NCBI GenBank assembly: GCA_016190505.1
Contig: JACPQM010000024.1
Coordinates: forward strand, 62,001-126,000
Reading direction: 5' to 3'
DNA length: 64,000 bases
Origin: Chloroflexota bacterium
GTDB taxonomy: Bacteria > Chloroflexota > Dehalococcoidia > JACPQK01
Part shown: positions 43,071 through 49,987 of the stretch, piece after piece
Layout of the letters: each line of letters opens with the position of its first letter
Numbering within the stretch: the stretch's first letter is position 1
Notes under the pieces: model-generated
Databases searched by the model: none
The model's input: only the letters and a program-made list of their open reading frames with translations
Told to the model about the DNA's origin: nothing
Made by a program: the position numbers and the translations under genes

Positions 43071-44459
43071 GTGCAACGCAAGGGTAGCCGCATCTTTGTT
43101 TGCCAGCAGTGCGGGCAGGAGAGTATGGCCTACCTGGGGCGCTGCCCCGGCTGCGGCCAGTGGAACACCCTGATCGAAGAGGTCCGCCGCCCAGCGGTAG
43201 CTTCGGCGCCTGTGGCCATGCCTGGCGGCGCTCCGCCACAGGAGCTGGCCGCCATCCCCGAGGCGGCGGAGCCCCGTATTGGTTTATCCCTGGCCGAGGC
43301 GGACCGCGTCTTAGGCGGCGGCCTCGTGCCTGGGTCCCTGGTGCTGCTCGGGGGAGATCCGGGCATCGGCAAGTCCACCCTGCTGCTCCAACTGGCCCAG
43401 GGGCTGGCCCGTGACCACGGTCCGGGCCTCTACATCTCCGGCGAGGAATCGCTCCACCAGATCAAGCTCCGAGCGCAGCGGCTGGGACTGGACGGCCGGC
43501 GCCTGTTCCTGCTGGCGGAAACGGACCTGGAGTCCGTTCTGGGCCACCTGGACTCCCAGTCGCCAAGGTTCGCGGTGATTGACTCCATCCAGACGGTCTA
43601 TGGGGCGGACATCGCTGGGCCGCCGGGCAGCCTGTCCCAGGTCAGGGAGTGCACCCTGCGGCTCATGCGCTGGGCCAAGGGGCACAACGTGCCCTTGTGG
43701 CTGGTGGGGCACGTCACCAAGGACGGTGCCATCGCCGGGCCGCGCACCCTGGAGCACATGGTGGACGTGGTGCTCTATCTGGAAGGCGAGGCGCATGGCG
43801 CCTACCGGCTACTGCGCTCGGTGAAGAACCGCTTTGGCCCTACCCACGAGGTGGGCGTCCTGGAGATGCGCGATGGCGGCCTGGTCGAGGTGGCCGACCC
43901 CTCGCGGGCCTTCCTGGCCGAGCGCCTGCCCGGTGCGGTAGGCTCGGCGGTGGTGCCCACCATGGAGGGGAGCCGCCCCTTGCTGGTGGAGGTGCAGGCG
44001 CTGGCCTCGCCCACGCCGTTCCCCCAGCCCCGCCGCACGGCCAACGGCGTGGACTTCTCGCGCCTGCTGCTGGTCACGGCGGTGCTCAGCCGGCGCCTGG
44101 GCTTGTCTCTGGCCAGCCAGGACATCATCCTCAACGTGGTGGGTGGACTACAGGTGGAGGAGCCTGCCGCCGATTTGGCCATGGCCCTGGCGGTGGTCTC
44201 CTCCGTTAAGGATGTGCCGGTGCAGCCCGGGCTGGCCTGTGTTGGTGAGGTGGGGTTGAGTGGGGAGCTGCGCTCGGTGGGGCAGATGGAGCGGCGCCTG
44301 GCCGAGGTGTCCCAGCTTGGCTTCGAGTCCTGCCTGCTGCCCCAGACGGCGCTGTCGCGCCTGCCGAGGGACTTTGGGCTACGTCTGCTGGGCGCGCCCA
44401 CGCTGGTCCAAGCGGTGCGCCTGGGGCTGGCCCAGAAGGGGAAACAAGATGAGCCGTAG
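43071..44459 (+). CDS. radA: DNA repair protein RadA
   Basis: 462 residues from GTG 43071. The N-terminal C4 zinc finger is Cys11, 14, 25 and 28 (FVCQQCGQ...GRCPGCGQWNTL). The RecA-like core has Walker A GGDPGIGKST and the RadA-specific KNRFG motif (VKNRFGPTHEVGVLEM), and a Lon-protease-like C-terminal domain follows. It drives branch migration in recombination. Because the frame is open through the upstream repeat, the start is placed by the family N-terminus (QRKGSRIFVCQQCG). Its final codons are duplicated at 45235. Confidence 0.95.
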   Translation: MQRKGSRIFVCQQCGQESMAYLGRCPGCGQWNTLIEEVRRPAVASAPVAMPGGAPPQELAAIPEAAEPRIGLSLAEADRVLGGGLVPGSLVLLGGDPGIGKSTLLLQLAQGLARDHGPGLYISGEESLHQIKLRAQRLGLDGRRLFLLAETDLESVLGHLDSQSPRFAVIDSIQTVYGADIAGPPGSLSQVRECTLRLMRWAKGHNVPLWLVGHVTKDGAIAGPRTLEHMVDVVLYLEGEAHGAYRLLRSVKNRFGPTHEVGVLEMRDGGLVEVADPSRAFLAERLPGAVGSAVVPTMEGSRPLLVEVQALASPTPFPQPRRTANGVDFSRLLLVTAVLSRRLGLSLASQDIILNVVGGLQVEEPAADLAMALAVVSSVKDVPVQPGLACVGEVGLSGELRSVGQMERRLAEVSQLGFESCLLPQTALSRLPRDFGLRLLGAPTLVQAVRLGLAQKGKQDEP

Positions 44460-44549
44460 GGGCCTTCCCAGTACTCAAGCCAAATGTGGTAATTGCCGGA
44501 TGCTTCCCCGGGTGCTATCTTGGGAGGGCCTCAATTGAGGGGAGGAGCA

Positions 44550-44783
44550 ATGAAGACAAACTTGGCACGCATAACGTTTGACCCGAATGTGATGGGGGGC
44601 AGACCATGTATCCGGGGACTCCGTGTTACAGTGGGCACTATTGTTGGTTTAGTCGCCGCCGGACATACCATATCCGACATTCTAAAGGCATATCCCTATT
44701 TGGAGAACGAAGATATTCGTGAAGCACTAGCGTATGCCGCCTGGCGTGCTGAGGAGATCGAGCTGCCGCTGGTCGGTACATGA
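44550..44783 (+). CDS. DUF433 antitoxin-like protein
   Basis: 77 residues. ITFDPNVMGGRPCIRGLRVTVGTIVGLVAAGHTISDILKAYPYLENEDIREALAYAA is the DUF433 HTH domain. It occurs with DUF5615 proteins as a type II toxin-antitoxin pair. GGGGAGGAG precedes ATG 44550, and the TGA overlaps the next ATG. Confidence 0.85.
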   Translation: MKTNLARITFDPNVMGGRPCIRGLRVTVGTIVGLVAAGHTISDILKAYPYLENEDIREALAYAAWRAEEIELPLVGT

Positions 44784-45145
44784 AGCTGCTGGTTGACATG
44801 AACCTTTCCCCCCGCTGGGTTGAAGTGTTTGAGCGAGAAGGATGGCAAGCGTACCACTGGTCTACAGTGGGCGACCCACGCGCGACGGACCGAGTGGTCA
44901 TGGACTGGGCGCGTGCAAACGGCTGCGTTGTGTTTACCCACGATCTTGACCTCGGCGCTTTGTTGGCAAACACTCGCGGACAAGGGCCGAGTGTGATTCA
45001 GGTCCGTACACACGACGTTATGCCGCAGAGCCTTGGGGAGAGATTGGTACAAATACTTCGGCAATATGAGTCAGTCATTGAAGGCGGTGCGCTGATAACC
45101 GTGGATGAAGCTAAGTCCAGGGTGCGAATCCTGCCTTTGAAATGA
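44780..45145 (+). CDS. DUF5615 PIN-like toxin
   Basis: 121 residues. MKLLVDMNLSPRW with Asp6 and VVFTHDLDLGALL with two Asp are the acidic residues of a PIN-like fold (Mut7-C/DUF5615 type), proposed RNases in toxin modules. It is coupled to the DUF433 gene by a four-nt overlap. Directly downstream is an orphan copy of the radA 3' end. Confidence 0.85.
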   Translation: MKLLVDMNLSPRWVEVFEREGWQAYHWSTVGDPRATDRVVMDWARANGCVVFTHDLDLGALLANTRGQGPSVIQVRTHDVMPQSLGERLVQILRQYESVIEGGALITVDEAKSRVRILPLK

Positions 45146-45234
45146 AGCTGCGATCGCCCTGCCGCCGCCCGCAGCGTCTGCGCCAACTGGCGAGGGTCTG
45201 CCTGCCCCCTTCGACAGGCTCATGGCAGGGCCGC

Positions 45235-45309
45235 GACTTCGGGCTGCGGCTGCTGGGGGTGCCCACGCTGGGCCAGGCGGTGCGCCTGGGGCTACAAGCC
45301 AAAGGACAA
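45235..45309 (+). pseudogene. Orphan 3' end of radA
   Basis: The translation DFGLRLLGVPTLGQAVRLGL, then QAKG, repeats the C-terminus of RadA (DFGLRLLGAPTLVQAVRLGL, then AQKG). Over the first 60 nt, 52 bases match 44370-44429. Preceding sequence (45146-45234) contains a degraded stretch and a TTCGACAGGCTCATGGCAGGG-like repeat core. It has no start or ribosome site of its own. With radA it brackets the DUF433/DUF5615 pair. Confidence 0.75.
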
Positions 45310-45331
45310 TACATGGCGAAGGAGGTCCAAA

Positions 45332-46309
45332 ATGGTGCTCAATCCGCTCATTGACCTTATCAAGACACTGGCAGAGAGAATAGACAAATACAAAGATGAT
45401 CTCAGAGACAGCGAATCCCGTACCCGCTACGCATTGATCGACCCCCTGCTGCGCAAGCTGGGCTGGGACACCGAAGATCCTGATCAGGTTCGACCTGAGT
45501 GCTCAGTTAAGACTCCAGCCGGCAAGGTGGAACGCGTTGACTACGCGCTGTTGGAGCAGAAGGAACCCTGGGTCGTTGTAGAAGCAAAGAAGCTAGGGAT
45601 ACCGCTCTCAGAAGCGCTAGGCGACAATATCAACTACTGCGTGTACCTAGGAGCTCACTATTTGGTTAATACCAACGGCCAACTGTGGGAGATCTATGAC
45701 ATGACGAAAGGTGGGCGCATGGAGGACAGGCGGGTTGTCACTTTTGACGTGTCCTCTCCGGAACGGGCCAAGATGGCGGCGGCTGCCCTGTTCCTCTACC
45801 GGGGCAATTACTGCCAGATAAGGTTACCGTCAGCCGTGGAGCAACCAACGCGAGCGGCAACTGCCGGGCCAATGGCTCAAAGCGCCGGCCAGTCGTCTCC
45901 CCAGTCGGCGCTGTTGCCTCCCACCCCCACAAGTGCTGGCCTGAGTGCATCCGTGAGCTTGTTGGAGTTCAAGCCCAGTGCGAACAGCAAACCGCCCACC
46001 ATCATTGCGCCTGACGGGACGAATGTATCGCCGGCAGTCTGGGCCGATTTAACCCAGCGACTGGTTCAATATCTATGGGAGAAGGGCAAACTTACGCAGG
46101 CCAATTGCCCGATTGGAAAGGCGCAGGGCAAGCGCTACCTAATTGCCTCAGAGCCCAAACATCCAGATGGACAGAACTTCTGGCGTAAGCGCCAAGTGGG
46201 GCCCATTTGGGTAGAAGGCGACTCCGGAGTTTGGGATGCAGTGCACAATGCCCGTCGCTTGCTAAGGTCGGTGGGTGAAGACCCCGCTAGGTGGAGAGTC
46301 AGAGGGTAA
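45332..46309 (+). CDS. Stand-alone HsdR N-terminal-like (PD-(D/E)XK) protein
   Basis: 325 residues. Residues 15-160 resemble the type I restriction HsdR N-terminal nuclease domain: SRTRYALIDPLLRKLGWD, RVDYALLE and WVVVEAKKLG give the D...ExK motif. A Ser/Pro/Ala-rich linker (about 170-225) leads to a C-terminal domain (WADLTQRLVQYLWEKGKLT...GKRYLIA..P.HPDG) of unknown function. There is no helicase domain and no hsdM or hsdS nearby, so it is a stand-alone nuclease-like protein. AAGGAGG precedes ATG 45332. Confidence 0.72.
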   Translation: MVLNPLIDLIKTLAERIDKYKDDLRDSESRTRYALIDPLLRKLGWDTEDPDQVRPECSVKTPAGKVERVDYALLEQKEPWVVVEAKKLGIPLSEALGDNINYCVYLGAHYLVNTNGQLWEIYDMTKGGRMEDRRVVTFDVSSPERAKMAAAALFLYRGNYCQIRLPSAVEQPTRAATAGPMAQSAGQSSPQSALLPPTPTSAGLSASVSLLEFKPSANSKPPTIIAPDGTNVSPAVWADLTQRLVQYLWEKGKLTQANCPIGKAQGKRYLIASEPKHPDGQNFWRKRQVGPIWVEGDSGVWDAVHNARRLLRSVGEDPARWRVRG

Positions 46310-46324
46310 GAGGTTCTGCGGCCT

Positions 46325-46522
46325 TTAGTTGAGTCTCTCCCTTGTATAGCTGTCATACTTGTCCTTCTGGCCCTCTTGGATCCACAAACGCCAGAACACG
46401 TAACCCAATGGCAGAATAGGTATGAAGACAATAGCCGCCGCAACGTGGTGATTGGTCACATACAAGGTGATCACGCCGCCGAGAGAGGCAGCAATCAGCA
46501 CTGCAAATGCCCCTAGCCTCAT
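46325..46522 (-). CDS. Small two-helix membrane protein
   Basis: 65 residues from ATG 46522, with two hydrophobic segments (FAVLIAASLGGVITLYV and AAAIVFIPILPLGYVFWRLW) and a charged C-terminus. On the minus strand TATAAT (46535-46530) ends seven nt before the ATG, suggesting a leaderless transcript. No family is recognised. Confidence 0.55.
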   Translation of the reverse strand: MRLGAFAVLIAASLGGVITLYVTNHHVAAAIVFIPILPLGYVFWRLWIQEGQKDKYDSYTRERLN

Positions 46523-46588
46523 ACTGCCTATTATATACTGTGAACAAGTCAACATCTCAACATGCATGCAAAAGAACCCACGAACACG

Positions 46589-47443
46589 ATGAAACTCTCG
46601 CGTTTAGGGGAGGGCGGCCGTCAGATCGACAAGCTGCGGTTCGTCCTCCGGGACATGGCCTCCTGCGTGATCGCCTTCTCTGGGGGGGTGGACTCCACGC
46701 TCCTGGTGTCAGTGGCCCACGAGGTGCTGGGCGAGAAGGCGCTGGCCGTTACCGGCGTCTCGCCCACATATACCAGGGAGGAGGTCGAGGCGGCCCGCTC
46801 CCTGGCGGAGCACATCGGCATCCGCCACCGGTTCATCGAGACCAAGGAGCTGGACGACCCCTGCTTCGCCCGCAACGACTCCCGCCGTTGCTACTACTGC
46901 AAGAGCGAGCTTTTCCGCGAGCTGCGTCATATCGCCGACGCTGAGGGCCTGGCCTGGGTGGCCGATGGCACCAACCGGGACGATACGTCGGACTACCGCC
47001 CCGGCCGCCAGGCCGCCGCCGAGCTGGGCGTGCGCTCACCCCTGCTGGAGGCCGGGTTGACCAAGGCGGACATCCGCCGCCTGTCCCGCGAGCGGGGCTT
47101 GCCCACCTGGGACCAGCCCGCCCAGGCCTGCCTGGCCTCCCGATTCCCCACGGGCACGGCCATCACCTCGGAGTTGCTGGAGCAGGTGGGCCAGGCGGAG
47201 TCTTACCTGCACTCGCTGGGCCTGCGCCAGGTGCGCGTCCGCCACCACGGGTCCATCGCCCGCATCGAGGTTGAGCCGGAGGACATCCCTCGCCTGGCCG
47301 CTGACGGCATCCGCCAGGACATTGTGGCCCGCCTGCGGGAGATCGGCTACACCTACGTCGCCCTGGACCTGTCCGGCTATCGCACCGGCAGCCTGAACGA
47401 GGTGCTGGCTTCTCAGGATACACCTAACCAGACAAAGCCATGA
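46589..47443 (+). CDS. larE: ATP-dependent sacrificial sulfur transferase LarE
   Basis: 284 residues. The PP-loop SGGVDS is at 31-36, and QPAQACLASRFPTGT contains Cys181, matching the sacrificial cysteine (Cys176 in Lactobacillus). LarE adenylates the pyridinium precursor and donates its cysteine sulfur for the nickel-pincer nucleotide. CYYCKSELF may also bind metal. Neither ATG 46562 nor 46589 has a good ribosome site; 46589 gives the family-like length. larC follows. Confidence 0.9.
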   Translation: MKLSRLGEGGRQIDKLRFVLRDMASCVIAFSGGVDSTLLVSVAHEVLGEKALAVTGVSPTYTREEVEAARSLAEHIGIRHRFIETKELDDPCFARNDSRRCYYCKSELFRELRHIADAEGLAWVADGTNRDDTSDYRPGRQAAAELGVRSPLLEAGLTKADIRRLSRERGLPTWDQPAQACLASRFPTGTAITSELLEQVGQAESYLHSLGLRQVRVRHHGSIARIEVEPEDIPRLAADGIRQDIVARLREIGYTYVALDLSGYRTGSLNEVLASQDTPNQTKP

Positions 47444-47480
47444 TTCATGCTCTGAAAACAGGGGGTGGTGTGGAGTCTCC

Positions 47481-47582
47481 CCCTCTCCCTCGAAGGGAGA
47501 GGATGAAGGTGAGGGTGAGGCACGCCCGTGATCACACCTAGCCTCCCCCTCACTCTCGCTCTCTCCCGCCAGGGGAGAGAGG
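47481..47582. repeat. Dispersed palindromic repeat, family A, double copy
   Basis: Two hairpins, CCCTCTCCCTCGAAGGGAGAGG and CTCTCTCCCGCCAGGGGAGAGAG, joined by GTGAGGG- and CCTCAC-containing spacers, lie between larE and larC. Confidence 0.65.
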
Positions 47583-47640
47583 AAACGCATTTGCATCCTC
47601 TCTTGATGGGCACAAGCCTGGGGCTTGGGACTCCGGGCAC

Positions 47641-48798
47641 GTGAGAGCAATCTATTTCCAGTGCGTGGGGGGGGCCAGCGGCGATATGGTGCTGGGGGCC
47701 CTGGTAGATGCTGGCGCGCCCGTTGCTGACATTTCGCGCGGTCTGGCCCCGCTCTTTCCACAGGGCATACGCTTGAGCGCCCGGCCTGCCCAGCGGGGGG
47801 TCATACACGGCACGCAGGTGACTGTAGAGGCAGATGCTAACCCTCCCCTACTCGGCCTGAACCAGGTGGAGGTGCTGGTATCGGGAAGCTCTTTGCCTGC
47901 GCCGGTGGTGGAGAAGAGCCTGGCCGTGTTCCGACGGCTGGCCGAGGCCGAGGCCAGGGTGCACCATGTCGCGCTCAACGAGGTAGCCATGGTAGGCAGG
48001 CCGGATACCATCGCCGATATAGTGGGTGGGGTCCTCGGCCTGCATCTGCTGGGAGTGGAGGCGGTCTATACCTCACCTTTGCCGGCAGGCAGTGGCACCA
48101 TAGACAGCCTCCACGGCGTGTTGCCCGTGCCCCCGCCGGCGGTCATGGAGCTGGTCGCCCTGGCCCGGGCGCCCTTGCGCCCCACCCACTATCGGACCGA
48201 GCAGGTCACGCCCACGGGGGCGGCCCTCCTCACCACGCTGGCCTCATTTGAGGCGCCGGACATTGTGGTGGAGCGCATTGGTTACGGGGCGGGCAGCCGC
48301 CACCTGCCCGAGCTGCCCAACGTGCTGGCCCTGTGGCTGGGGCAGGTGTCGGTGGACGAGGAGCGTCTAGTCCTGCTCCAGACCAACATTGACGATATGA
48401 GCCCGCAGCTCCACGGCTACGTCATGGAACTGCTCCTGGGGCAAGGGGCGAGGGACGTATGGTTCACGCCCATCCAGATGAAGAAGGACCGGCCGGGGAC
48501 CATGATCAGTGTGCTGGCAACCGTGGATCTGGAGGCGGACCTGGTGGCTACGCTGTTTCGGGAGACCACGACTCTGGGCATCCGGCGTCTGCCGGTGGGC
48601 CGCCACGAGGCGGAACGGGAGTCCTTCGCTTTCAAGTCCAGCCTGGGGCCGGTCAGCATGAAGCGCAAGCGTTTCCAGGGGCAAGTGTTGGGGGTGGCGC
48701 CAGAGTACGAGGACTGTCGTAGGCTGGCGCAGAAGCACGGCCTGCCCCTCCAGGAGGTATACCGGCGCCTCGCCCGGGAAGGCGGCGAAGCGCCTTAG
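47641..48798 (+). CDS. larC: Nickel-pincer cofactor biosynthesis protein LarC
   Basis: 385 residues in one uninterrupted frame from GTG 47641; in some lactobacilli larC is split by a programmed frameshift, here it is not. LLQTNIDDMSPQLHGYVMELLLGQGARDVWFTPIQMKKDRPG is the conserved LarC core, and the C-terminal domain keeps PEYEDCRRLA. LarC inserts nickel using CTP. The usual HEvGa.D motif reads NEVAMVGRPD here and the N-terminal Asp of YFD is Gln, so this is a divergent LarC. larB is not in the window. Confidence 0.88.
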   Translation: MRAIYFQCVGGASGDMVLGALVDAGAPVADISRGLAPLFPQGIRLSARPAQRGVIHGTQVTVEADANPPLLGLNQVEVLVSGSSLPAPVVEKSLAVFRRLAEAEARVHHVALNEVAMVGRPDTIADIVGGVLGLHLLGVEAVYTSPLPAGSGTIDSLHGVLPVPPPAVMELVALARAPLRPTHYRTEQVTPTGAALLTTLASFEAPDIVVERIGYGAGSRHLPELPNVLALWLGQVSVDEERLVLLQTNIDDMSPQLHGYVMELLLGQGARDVWFTPIQMKKDRPGTMISVLATVDLEADLVATLFRETTTLGIRRLPVGRHEAERESFAFKSSLGPVSMKRKRFQGQVLGVAPEYEDCRRLAQKHGLPLQEVYRRLAREGGEAP

Positions 48799-48875
48799 CA
48801 GTGGCCAGAGCATGGGCCATGGGTTTTGCGGGACATAAAGTAGCAGAAGAGCATGTGGTGAAAGCTGTGATGCCC

Positions 48876-48904
48876 TTGACATGGCATTGGAGGCTTGTTA
48901 GAAT
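48876..48904 (+). promoter_or_regulatory. Promoter of the str-S10-spc cluster
   Basis: TTGACA (48876-48881), 17 nt, TAGAAT (48899-48904); start near 48911. It gives a leader of about 125 nt before rpsL. Confidence 0.75.
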
Positions 48905-48936
48905 CACACAATAGCGCCCGAGAGTAGATAGCAGAT

Positions 48937-48999
48937 AGAGGGTCGAAAGCCTGATGTGTGGATGGGGCGCCCGGGGGGACTGAGCGCTTTCGACCCTTT
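48937..48999 (+). promoter_or_regulatory. Leader hairpin upstream of rpsL
   Basis: A stem of about 14 bp, with GGGTCGAAAGC (48940-48950) paired to GCTTTCGACCC (48986-48996) and extended by A/T pairs, encloses 35 nt and is followed by TTTCG. It ends 35 nt before the rpsL GTG. It may be an attenuator or an autogenous control site for a ribosomal protein of the operon. Confidence 0.6.
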
Positions 49000-49034
49000 C
49001 GTATGTCTAAGTAGCGAGGAAGGAAAGGCTGGTT

Positions 49035-49463
49035 GTGCCTACCGTCAATCAATTAATCAGAAAGGGTAGAGCCCGGGCCCACAAGAAGGCCCGCACCGGC
49101 GCCCTTCGTTTTGTGTTGGACCTGCGCCGCCGCCGCCGGGAGCGTCCAGAGAGCGCTCCCCAGAAGCGTGGTGTGTGCACTCTGGTGAGGACGGTCACCC
49201 CCAAGAAGCCCAACTCCGCCCTGCGCAAGATCGCCCGGGTGCGACTGACCAACGGCTTCGAAGTTACCGCCTACATCCCGGGCGAGGGTCATAATCTTCA
49301 GGAGCACTCCGTGGTCCTCATCCGCGGGGGCCGGGTGCCCGACCTGCCGGGCGTGCGCTATCATGTCATCCGCGGGGCTCTTGATGCCGCGGGCGTGAAG
49401 GACCGGCAGCAGGGCCGCAGCAAGTACGGCGCCAAGAGGGCCAAGGGCGCGGCGGCCACCTAG
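49035..49463 (+). CDS. rpsL: 30S ribosomal protein S12
   Basis: 142 residues from GTG 49035. It has the conserved [30 protein letters not shown] and [19 protein letters not shown] segments of the decoding-site protein, with the lysines where streptomycin-resistance changes map. About 14 extra residues ([14 protein letters not shown]) lie between the N-terminal extension and PQKRG, compared with the E. coli protein. First gene of the cluster; 12 nt before rpsG. Confidence 0.97.
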   Translation: MPTVNQLIRKGRARAHKKARTGALRFVLDLRRRRRERPESAPQKRGVCTLVRTVTPKKPNSALRKIARVRLTNGFEVTAYIPGEGHNLQEHSVVLIRGGRVPDLPGVRYHVIRGALDAAGVKDRQQGRSKYGAKRAKGAAAT

Positions 49464-49475
49464 AGAGTTGTAGCT

Positions 49476-49946
49476 ATGCCACGACGTGGGACTATTGTCA
49501 AGCGGGCTCCACAGCCGGACTCCAAGTACGGCAACGCTACCGTGTCCCGTATGATCAGCAGGATCATGCTCCAGGGCAAGAAGACGGTGGCGGAGCGCAT
49601 CGTTTACCAGGCACTGGAATCGGCGGCCCAGGAGCTCAAAGAGGAGCCTATGCAGATCATGGAGCGGGCGTTGAAGAACGCCACGCCGCTCCTTAAGGTC
49701 AAGCCTCGCCGTGTTGGCGGCGCCACCTATCAGATACCCGTTGAGGTCAGGCCGGAGGAGGGGTCCTCCCTGGCTTTGCGCTGGATCCTGGGCGCTGCCA
49801 GGGGCCGGAAAGGGCGCCCCATGCACGAGAGGCTGGCCGCGGAGCTGGTGGATGCTGCCAAAGGGCAAGGGAGTGCCGTCAAGCGGCGCGAAGATACCCA
49901 CCGGATGGCTGAAGCCAACCGGGCTTTCGTTCACTACAGGTGGTAG
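49476..49946 (+). CDS. rpsG: 30S ribosomal protein S7
   Basis: 156 residues, the usual length. It begins [10 protein letters not shown] and contains VARMISRIM-type ([14 protein letters not shown]), [16 protein letters not shown] and [15 protein letters not shown] motifs. It nucleates the 30S head on 16S rRNA and in E. coli represses its own operon. Followed by fusA. Confidence 0.97.
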   Translation: MPRRGTIVKRAPQPDSKYGNATVSRMISRIMLQGKKTVAERIVYQALESAAQELKEEPMQIMERALKNATPLLKVKPRRVGGATYQIPVEVRPEEGSSLALRWILGAARGRKGRPMHERLAAELVDAAKGQGSAVKRREDTHRMAEANRAFVHYRW

Positions 49947-49987
49947 GTATGCTGGCGATGGGACCCGCCTCGTCAGGAGGCCGGGAA

